NCBI GenBank assembly: GCA_016794465.1
Contig: JAEUKA010000072.1
Span: forward strand, 29,594 to 93,593
Origin: Myxococcales bacterium
Lineage (GTDB): Bacteria; Myxococcota_A; Polyangia; Palsa-1104; JAEUJZ01
Length of the DNA: 64,000 nucleotides
Direction: 5' to 3'
Below, one piece after another: positions 1 through 5,890 of the stretch. A program made the position numbers and the translations under genes. The notes under the pieces are model-generated. The model made no database searches. It had not been told where the DNA came from and saw only the letters and a program-made list of their open reading frames with translations. Each line of letters begins with the position of its first letter. The first letter of the stretch is position 1.

Positions 1-875
1 ATCGTGATCTGGCAGGTCGGACTGCAGCCGATCGTCTCGCCGCCGCAGGTGACGGTCGCCAGCGCCTTTTTGGGCGAAATGGCGAGCTTGGCCACCACGG
101 ACGGCTTGCTTGCCACTGCCGGGACCACTGCGGCTGGCTTGTCGGGCGTTCGATGCTCGGGCGCAGCAGTGGGCGACGATGCGGCTCCGAGGCTCGTCCC
201 GGCATCGCGGCTGCGACTGGCCAGACTTCCCAGATCCTGCAGCGAGACAGGGAGCGCTACGTGTGGCGACAGATCCAGGGCGCTGCCGCCTTGCCCGTCC
301 TTGTTGCCATCGCTCCGCAGCGCCAGCTGAAGCGTCAGGAGCACCAGCAACGGCAGCCCCAGCAGCGCCACCCAGACCAGCCCTCGCGGCAGTCGAGACG
401 AGGGCGGAGGCAGCACCACCGCCGCTTGGCTGCTGCCGATGAGGACCTGCTCAATCGCCGTCAGCGCTGTCTCCAGGTCGGTCATCTTCTCGAAGCGGTC
501 GGCGGGTTTTTTGGCCATACAGCGGGCGATGACCTGCTCGAGCGCTTCGGGAATCTGCGCGTGCGGGCGAACTTTGCGCGGCGGAATCGGCTGCTTGTAG
601 ACGTGCTTGTAGACCACATCGGTAGTGGTCGGACCATCAAAGGGCAGCTGTGAGGTCAGCATCTCATACAGGATGCAGCCGAGCGCGTACTGATCACTGC
701 GCGCGTCGGTGTCGCGACCTGTCACCTGCTCGGGGGAGATGTACTCCGCTGTACCCACCACCGTGCCGTCCTGCGTCAGCCGCTGCCCCGCATCGAGCTT
801 CGCCAGCCCAAAGTCAACAATCTTGACCACATCGCGCCGCCCCTCCCGCTCAAGCAAAAAAATGTTATCTGGCTT
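1..875 (-). pseudogene. Ser/Thr protein kinase 1, C-terminal part (split by insertion; runs off window)
   Basis: On the minus strand the frame opens at codons for I-K-P-D-N-I-F and continues through VKIVDFGLAKLD (DFG motif), GTAEYISPEQ (activation loop/APE region) and DQYALGCILYEML. It therefore holds the second half of a Hanks-type kinase C-lobe, followed by a Pro-rich linker, one membrane segment (WVALLGLPLLVLLTLQLAL) and the start of a Cys-containing extracytoplasmic domain cut by the window edge. The N-lobe and HRD loop lie at 1859-2374, beyond a 975-bp insertion. No frameshift or stop is seen inside the fragment, so the interruption is either recent or reversible. Joined at the 8-bp repeat, the two parts read HRDLKPDNIFL in one frame. 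As the DNA stands the kinase is split and presumably inactive. Confidence 0.88.
868..875 (-). repeat. 8-bp direct repeat (target-site duplication), copy 1 of element 1
   Basis: The kinase-sense strand reads AAGCCAGA, identical to the copy at 1851-1858. The two copies bracket the 975-bp insertion. The bases outside them differ, so the duplication is exactly 8 bp. The codons covered are K-P-D of the HRDLKPDN loop. Confidence 0.85.
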
Positions 876-1850
876 AATATGATATCACGTCGAAAAACTC
901 ACTGGGAGTTCCTCATTCCCGTCTGAGCGGTGCGGGGAAGTCAACGTAGTGGCTGGCAGTCTATCGAATTGGCACGGAACGGGTTGCCCTGGTTGACCTA
1001 GTCTGCCGCTTTGGGTGCGCTGAAGGCTTTGCTGAAGTAGCCAGATGGATCGAAACAGCAAACCCGCCGCTTGCCAGACGCAAGCATGTCACAAGCATTG
1101 GCAATCCGCTGCGCACGGGTCTTCGACTGCTTGGCGGAAGCAATCCAATGTATCCAGTCCAGACGGGCGAGGGTGGTTGTATCGTCCCAACCTGCTTGAG
1201 CTTCGGCAGAAGTCGCCAGCGCTTCTTGTAGGTCAGATGGAATCTCAGGTTCAGGTTCCGGCTCCACTGGCACGATCTCAAACGAGGCAATGTCACCAAT
1301 GTCGGCCCCTGCGGCTTTCAGCAGCTCCTGATCAACTTGTAACCAATGACTCAATTGGCCATCCGGCTCCAGGGTAGCCCGAAAGCAATGGTCGTTGATG
1401 GTGCCCTCTACAGTGGTTCTTCCTCGCCGAGGAAGCTGTGCACTCGCGTTTTTGGGCAGAATGACAAAAGCCCACGGAGTATCGCTGCCTGATTTCGCCG
1501 GACGAAGCAGTCTTGCTTTGAACTGAGTCTTTTTGTTGTTCTGTGTCATACCGAATCAATCCACGAGTGTACATTGATACCCAGTCCGTAGGGGACTACC
1601 TTCAACGTTCATCATCATAGTAATTTTATACATAGGTCCAGCGTAATTTGCTTGAACTCATTTTGCGTTCATTCAGGAGAAGAGCGAAGGAATACACTGG
1701 CCATCGTTTCACGTCCTCTCCCACCTGTCCTCCCACGCCACCCAGTAGCGGTATCTTCGACGACAAACGCAGACTTCCTATGCTTCCCGCGTACTTCCCA
1801 GCAACAGTGGAAGATCTAATTTCTCGACGATAATTTCTTAATCTACCTAC
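876..1850 (-). mobile_element. Kinase-loop insertion element 1 (975 bp, YdeI-like cargo)
   Basis: This segment separates the two halves of kinase 1 and is bounded by 8-bp direct repeats. Near its ends it has inverted CGTCG-type motifs: TCGTCGAGAAATTAG lies 21 nt inside the kinase-proximal end (core at 1825-1829 on the plus strand), and its inverse, CGTCGAAAAACT, lies 12 nt inside the other end (888-892). Element 2 has the same motifs with 21-nt and 11-nt offsets. The only convincing gene inside is the YdeI/OmdA-like ORF at 998-1549, in the same direction as the kinase. About 300 bp of comparatively AT-rich DNA precedes that gene and about 120 bp follows it. There is no transposase or integrase, so mobility would need a factor supplied in trans. 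Confidence 0.8.
998..1549 (-). CDS. YdeI/OmdA-like protein (DUF1905 plus bacteriocin-protection domain)
   Basis: A 183-residue protein. The N-terminal ~90 residues have the DUF1905 pattern (PWAFVILPKNASAQLPRRG followed by VEGTINDHCFRATLEPDG). The C-terminal part matches the YdeI/OmpD-associated family (PSDLQEALATSAEAQAGWD, LDWIHWIASAKQSKTRAQRI). Family members have been linked to resistance to antimicrobial peptides or bacteriocins, but the biochemical activity is not established. It is the sole recognisable cargo of insertion element 1 and has the same orientation as the interrupted kinase. There is no signal peptide, so it is probably cytoplasmic. The upstream AT-rich stretch (about 1560-1680) could hold its own promoter; a TATAAA-like box is visible on the minus strand near 1630. 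Confidence 0.85.
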   Translation of the reverse strand: MTQNNKKTQFKARLLRPAKSGSDTPWAFVILPKNASAQLPRRGRTTVEGTINDHCFRATLEPDGQLSHWLQVDQELLKAAGADIGDIASFEIVPVEPEPEPEIPSDLQEALATSAEAQAGWDDTTTLARLDWIHWIASAKQSKTRAQRIANACDMLASGKRRVCCFDPSGYFSKAFSAPKAAD

Positions 1851-2374
1851 TCTGGCTTCAAATCACGGTGGACGATGCCCTTGTCGTGGACGGCTTGGAG
1901 GCCTTTGGCGATTTGGGCGCCGATTCGACAGACTCGCAGCGGTGGCAGCGGACCGCTGGTGATGGCCTCGGTGAGCGTCTCTCCTTCGAGAAACTCCATG
2001 ACCAGATAGGGATGACCCTCGATCATGCCAAAGTCGGTCAGGTCGACGACGTTGGTGTGGTTGATCATCGACGCGGTCTGGGCTTCTTGGATGAAGCGCT
2101 TCCAGGCCGACTCCTCTTGGGCTTTGCGCAGGACCTTGATGGCGACGGGCTTGCGCAGCGTGACGTGACGAGCGCGATAGACGACGCCCATGCCGCCTTC
2201 GCCGAGCCGACCCTCGACGGTGTAGCGGTTGTCGATGGTGGTACCGATGAGCTTGTCCTCGGCCAGCGTCGCCGGATCAGCCAGCGGGCAGATATGGACC
2301 GTGCCGTTCTTGTAGCTCGCGCCGCAGCGAGTACAAGTCGCGGAGTCGGCGCTATCTGGACTTACCGTGCTCAC
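1847..2374 (-). pseudogene. Ser/Thr protein kinase 1, N-terminal part (ends at HRDLKPE-stop)
   Basis: GTG start. Residues 14-30 form a small CxxC...HxC zinc-ribbon-like segment (CTRCGASYKNGTVHIC). The kinase N-lobe follows: the glycine loop GRLGEGGMGVVYRA, the catalytic lysine in VAIKVLR, the helix-C region, hinge LVMEFLEGETL, and the catalytic loop GIVHRDLKP. The frame runs into insertion element 1 and stops at once (E-TAG). The remaining C-lobe is at 1-875. It is divergent from kinase 2 across a 397-bp spacer. The truncated product would lack DFG, APE and the C-lobe, so it cannot be an active kinase unless the insertion is removed. Confidence 0.88.
1851..1858 (-). repeat. 8-bp direct repeat (target-site duplication), copy 2 of element 1
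   Basis: AAGCCAGA on the kinase-sense strand, directly after the HRDL codons of the kinase 1 N-terminal part. It matches the copy at 868-875. The same codon positions are duplicated as AAACCTGA around element 2. Confidence 0.85.
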
Positions 2375-2771
2375 TGTCGTCCTTGCGTTCCGTCAGTCGC
2401 TCACGGGGTGACTGCGTCCGGCGACACCCCGCAGCTGTCGACTGCCAGCCCAGCGCGCTCGGCGTCGCGCGTCTTGGCAGCAGTCGATGGGTAGCGATGG
2501 GAACGCCAGAATAGCTCCATGATACAACAATGAATTTTAGTAATGGACATTTCATTTAACTTGGATTATTCGACCGAGAAAGTACAAAAAGAGCTGTAGT
2601 TGTAGATGCTTCCGTCTGATTCCCTACAGTGTAGGTGCCGACGAGAGATTGCTATTTATCTTACCAAATTCATCTGATGAGATATCATGAAGGCAGGCAT
2701 GTATTGCGCCGTCGTCTGCGCCGGACTCTCGGCAGGCTACGTCCGTCGCGTGCCAGCCGGGGCAAGACACC
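2375..2771. other. Divergent intergenic region between kinases 1 and 2
   Basis: A 397-bp region containing the promoters of both kinase genes by position. The middle (about 2520-2680) is clearly more AT-rich than the flanks. I see no convincing gene and no promoter elements close enough to consensus to call. Confidence 0.5.
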
Positions 2772-3184
2772 ATGATCGGGACGCGACTAGGCCCATATCG
2801 GATCGAACGCAAGCTTGGGCAAGGCGGCATGGGCGCGGTCTATGAAGCCGTTCACGAGACGATCGAGCGTCGCGTCGCCATCAAGGTCCTGAACCCGGGG
2901 CTGTCCCAGAGTGCCGATGTGTCGGTGCGCTTCATCAACGAGGCGCGCGCGGTCAATCTGGTCAACCATCCGGGGCTGGTGCAAGTCTCGGACTTCGGTC
3001 AGCTGCCCGACGGGACCGCCTACATCGTCATGGAGCTGCTCGAGGGGGAGACGCTGAGCAAGCGCCTGGCGCGGCTTGGTGGGCGGATGCCGCTGCCGGA
3101 GATCCTGCGGATGTGTCGGCAGATCTCGTCGGCGCTTCAGGCTGCCCACATGAAGGGCATCGTCCACCGAGATCTAAAACCTGA
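2772..3184 (+). pseudogene. Ser/Thr protein kinase 2, N-terminal part (split at HRDLKPD)
   Basis: Starts at ATG 2772 with MIGTRLGPYRIERKLGQGGM, then the glycine loop, VAIKVLN (catalytic Lys), YIVMELLEGETLSKRL and GIVHRDLKPD. After the conserved Asp the frame continues into non-kinase codons (FQRLAIVVGNLA) and stops near 3224, inside element 2. The sequence shows a bona fide N-lobe plus the start of the C-lobe, cut at exactly the same codons as kinase 1. The C-terminal part resumes at 4112. Confidence 0.9.
3177..3184 (+). repeat. 8-bp direct repeat (target-site duplication), copy 1 of element 2
   Basis: AAACCTGA, repeated at 4112-4119; the following C also matches at both copies, so the repeat could be counted as 9 bp. 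It is codon-for-codon equivalent to the AAGCCAGA repeat of element 1 (common form AARCCWGA, K-P-D codons). Confidence 0.85.
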
Positions 3185-3349
3185 CTTTCAGCGGCTGGCG
3201 ATTGTCGTCGGAAATTTGGCGTGAGCGGGGCCGGATGGAAGTGCGCGGGAAGCCGAGCCCGGCGCTGGTTGTCGTCGCGGTGTGGCCACGGTACGCGCGC
3301 TGGTTTCGGCAGGGCTTGAGTCGGGGCGCTTGGCGAGAGAACATGGCGC

Positions 3350-3712
3350 ATGGCATGGAACCCGCTGACTCCAGAAGAGGCCTTCGTCATCGAGGGCAAA
3401 GGCACCGAGCGAGCCTTCACAGGCGAGTACACCGATGAAACCGCCGAGGGCATCTATCAGTGCCGACGCTGCAGTGCGCCGCTGTATCGCTCTGACAGCA
3501 AGTTTCACAGCGGCTGCGGCTGGCCGAGCTTCGACGCCGAGATCCCCGGTGCGGTGCGTCGCCATCCAGACGCGGACGGTCGCCGAGTCGAGATTGTCTG
3601 TGGCAGCTGCGACGGACACCTCGGGCACGTCTTTGTCGGCGAGCGGTTCACGGACAAGAACACCCGACACTGCGTCAACTCGATCTCGCTGCGCTTTGTG
3701 CCCAAGTCGTAA
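3350..3712 (+). CDS. msrB: Peptide-methionine (R)-S-oxide reductase MsrB
   Basis: A 120-residue complete MsrB domain that reduces methionine-R-sulfoxide in damaged proteins. Visible are both zinc-binding CxxC pairs (YQCRRC and CGSCDGH), the GCGWPSF substrate motif, the LGHVF box and the catalytic Cys in RHCVNSISLRF near the C-terminus. It starts at ATG 3350 (MAWNPLTPEE) and lacks a signal peptide, so it is cytoplasmic. It lies wholly inside insertion element 2, three nucleotides ahead of the DUF952 gene, so the two are probably co-transcribed. Nothing in the ORF suggests decay: the cargo is intact although the host kinase gene is broken. Confidence 0.95.
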   Translation: MAWNPLTPEEAFVIEGKGTERAFTGEYTDETAEGIYQCRRCSAPLYRSDSKFHSGCGWPSFDAEIPGAVRRHPDADGRRVEIVCGSCDGHLGHVFVGERFTDKNTRHCVNSISLRFVPKS

Positions 3713-3715
3713 GCG

Positions 3716-4066
3716 ATGTGGATCTACAAGATCGTCGCGCAGACCGAGTGGGCGCAGGCCGAGGCAGCGGGCCACTTCAACGGGTCCAGCGTCGATCTGC
3801 GCGATGGCTACATTCACTTTTCGACCGCCGAGCAGGTTCGAGAGACGGCCGCCAAGCACTTTGCAGCGCGGCAAGGACTGCTGCTGGTGGCAGTGGACAG
3901 TGCGCAGCTCGGGCCGCAGCTGGTCTGGGAGCCGTCGCGGGGCGGGGCGCTGTTTCCGCATCTGTATGCGCCATTGCCGAGCCAGGCGGTGAGCTGGATC
4001 GCAGCGCTTGAGGTGGGGCCGCACGGGCTGCATGTCTTTCCGCCCGACTTCCCTGCTTCACAGTGA
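3716..4066 (+). CDS. DUF952 family protein
   Basis: A 116-residue protein with the DUF952 signature: MWIYKIV at the start, DLRDGYIHFSTAEQVRETAAKHF in the middle, and LFPHLYAPLP near residue 85. The biochemical role of the family is unknown; the fold is thought to be related to ADP-ribosyl-transferase-like proteins, but no activity can be read from the sequence. It starts 3 nt after the msrB stop and is the second cargo gene of insertion element 2. Its stop lies 45 bp before the element's right boundary. Confidence 0.85.
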   Translation: MWIYKIVAQTEWAQAEAAGHFNGSSVDLRDGYIHFSTAEQVRETAAKHFAARQGLLLVAVDSAQLGPQLVWEPSRGGALFPHLYAPLPSQAVSWIAALEVGPHGLHVFPPDFPASQ

Positions 4067-4111
4067 CGGCAGCGGGCAGCGCCAGCGAAACTTTCCGACG
4101 GAGGGCTCGGT

Positions 4112-4119
4112 AAACCTGA
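4112..4119 (+). repeat. 8-bp direct repeat (target-site duplication), copy 2 of element 2
   Basis: AAACCTGA immediately before the CAACGTCATG codons of the kinase 2 C-terminal part. Joining this copy to the one at 3177-3184 restores H-R-D-L-K-P-D-N-V-M-L in frame. Confidence 0.85.
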
Positions 4120-5176
4120 CAACGTCATGCTGGTGATGGAGTCGGACCCGGAGCAAGGCTCGCGGGAACGGGTCAAGCTGCTCGACTTTGGGATTGCCAA
4201 GCTGGGGGCGTCGTCGCAGGGGACCAACAAGTCGAACACCCAGACCGATGCGGTGCTCGGCTCGCCGGAGTACATGTCGCCCGAGCAGTGCAAGGGTGGC
4301 GTCAACATCGACCAAAAAGCCGATATCTACTCGCTCGGCGTGATCATGTATCGGATGCTGTCGGGGCGGCTGCCGTTCAACGCCGAGGGTGTGGGCTCGC
4401 TGATGGCGATGCACATCTATGAAAAGCCGCCGGATCTGCGGCCGCTGGCGCCCGAGGCTCCGCCGGAGTTGGTCGCGCTGATCGAGAAGATGCTGTCGAA
4501 GAACTCCGACGAGCGACCGACGGCGGCTCAGTTTCAGTACGAGATCGAGCAGCTGGCGACGCGAGTCGGCCTGTCGATGGTCACGACCTCGATGCAGGCG
4601 GTGCGGTCGCAGATCATGAACGCGGAGTCGATGCCCGAGTCGGTGCGGGGCATCTCGACGCTGGGCGGGGCGACAGGGCAAGCTGCTGTGACGCCGCCAC
4701 CGCCGCGAAAGTCGAAAGCGCCACTGCTGATCGGCGCGGGCGTGGTGGTGTTGGGTGCGCTGCTTGCGGTGGTGCTGCTGCGTGGCCCAAGTCAACCGCC
4801 GCCGCCGGTGGTGGTGGTGCCCAAAGAGCCGGTGACGACGACGACGACGGCCCCGCCGCCTCCTCCCGAGCCGAAGAAGCGACCCAAGTGGAGCGTCGAC
4901 AGTGAGCCGCAAGGCGCGGACATCATCCGCACCGACGACGGACAGGTGCTCGGGCAGACGCCTTGGAGCGGCGAGCAACCGGATGGGACGGCGCCGGTAG
5001 AGGTCAAGCTGCGCCTTACAGGATTTGCGGATCGCAAGCTCACCCTCAAGCCCGGAGCGGACGCTGCGTACAGGCAGACGCTCAAGCCCAAGCGCGGCAA
5101 GAAGGGCGACAAGGGGAAATCCGACGGGAAGAACCAGGATCACAAGAAAGATGACGGACCAGAAATTGCGGACTAA
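4112..5176 (+). pseudogene. Ser/Thr protein kinase 2, C-terminal part (catalytic C-lobe, membrane segment, PEGA-like domain)
   Basis: From KPDNVMLVM onward the frame has VKLLDFGIAKL (DFG), LGSPEYMSPEQ, ADIYSLGVIMYRMLSGRLPF and the helical C-lobe to about residue 150. A membrane segment (LLIGAGVVVLGALLAVVLL), a Pro/Thr-rich linker, and a PEGA-like segment (SVDSEPQGADI to LRLTGFADRKLTL) with a Lys/Asp-rich tail complete it. An internal ATG at 4127 could allow translation of this part alone, giving an inactive membrane protein. The ORF is undamaged. It overlaps the next gene by 26 bp, so kinase and TPR protein form an operon. Confidence 0.88.
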
Positions 5177-5864
5177 TCCACTTCGCTTGGGGCGGCTCTC
5201 GGTGGCTGCCGTGGTGTTCTCTGCTGTCGTCTCGTCGAGCGTGGCTTCGGCTGCGGAGCAGAGCGGCGGCGACGACGGGGTGGCGGCCACGGACGCGTGT
5301 CTGACCGACAACCTCTGTCGGGGGCACTACGACGAGGCGCGCAAGGCCTACAAGGAAAAGCGCTACGACGAGGCGCTCAAAGAGTACAAGTCAGCGTACG
5401 AGCGTCGTCAGGCCCCGTGGCTGCTCATCAACATTGGTCGCTGCATGCAGCGCCTCGGTCGGAACAAGGAGTCGCTCGATTACTATCAGCGCTACCTGAA
5501 GGCCGATCCCAACCCGAGGCCCGAGACGGTGACGCGGGTGAACGGCTACATTGAGCAGGTCAAGGCCGGCATCGTCGATGAGCCCGAAGCCAAGCCCGAG
5601 CCCAAGCCCGACGTAAAGCCCGAGCCCAAGCCCGATACCCAGCTGACCACCAACCCGTCCGCCCAAAACCCCGCCACCACGGAACCGGAAAAGACCCCCG
5701 TGTACAAGAAGTGGTGGTTTTGGACGATCATTGGTGTGGTGGTGGCGGGTGGTGTGGCAGGTGGTGTGACAGCGGGGGTGCTGGCGAACCAGACTCCCGT
5801 CCAGCAGCAGCAGCTCAATCCCCCGGCCCCGACGGGCGTCACGATTTATATGCCTTCCTTTTAA
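5151..5864 (+). CDS. Secreted TPR-repeat protein with C-terminal membrane segment
   Basis: 237 residues from ATG 5151, overlapping the kinase 2 stop. The N-terminus (LSVAAVVFSAVVSSSVASAA) is a signal peptide. Two to three TPR-like helices follow (YDEARKAYKEKRYDEALKEY, APWLLINIGRCMQRLG, ESLDYYQRYLKADP). A low-complexity Pro/Glu/Lys linker leads to a hydrophobic segment (WWFWTIIGVVVAGGVAGG) near the C-terminus. This layout recurs beside membrane kinases in myxobacteria, where such proteins are assumed to act in the periplasm. No enzymatic motif is visible and the specific function is unknown. Confidence 0.8.
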   Translation: MTDQKLRTNPLRLGRLSVAAVVFSAVVSSSVASAAEQSGGDDGVAATDACLTDNLCRGHYDEARKAYKEKRYDEALKEYKSAYERRQAPWLLINIGRCMQRLGRNKESLDYYQRYLKADPNPRPETVTRVNGYIEQVKAGIVDEPEAKPEPKPDVKPEPKPDTQLTTNPSAQNPATTEPEKTPVYKKWWFWTIIGVVVAGGVAGGVTAGVLANQTPVQQQQLNPPAPTGVTIYMPSF

Positions 5865-5890
5865 CGAATGAGCCGCTTGAGGAGGAGTCC

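Larger units (their letters stand above)
3185..4111 (+). mobile_element. Kinase-loop insertion element 2 (927 bp, msrB and DUF952 cargo)
   Basis: It separates the two halves of kinase 2 between 8-bp direct repeats. The left end carries TCGTCGGAAATTTGG with its CGTCG core at 3206-3210, exactly 21 nt from the repeat as in element 1. The right end carries CCAGCGAAACTTTCCGACG with its core at 4096-4100, 11 nt from the other repeat (12 nt in element 1, whose right end reads CCAGTGAGTTTTTCGACG). The ends are therefore an imperfect inverted repeat with asymmetric offsets. Cargo is msrB and a DUF952 gene, both in the kinase direction, with about 165 bp ahead of msrB and 45 bp after the last stop. No recombinase, RNA-splicing signature or intein domain is visible. 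Confidence 0.8.

Noticed and set aside
153..653. 166-residue plus-strand ORF
   Set aside because: Antisense to the kinase 1 C-half in GC-rich DNA; Arg/Gln-rich translation with no family resemblance.
1648..1833. 61-residue plus-strand ORF inside element 1
   Set aside because: Opposite to the cargo, short, no ribosome site and no recognisable family.
868..1858. Insertion 1 as an intein or group I/II intron
   Set aside because: The insert begins with a stop codon and has no intein motifs, no group II GUGYG...AY ends and no intron-encoded protein; a target duplication is present, which introns do not make.
868..4119. Split kinases as assembly chimeras between paralogous kinase genes
   Set aside because: Possible in principle because the loop is repeated in the genome, but both inserts have 8-bp direct repeats with matching subterminal motifs, which a random misjoin would not give. 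It still deserves a read-level check.
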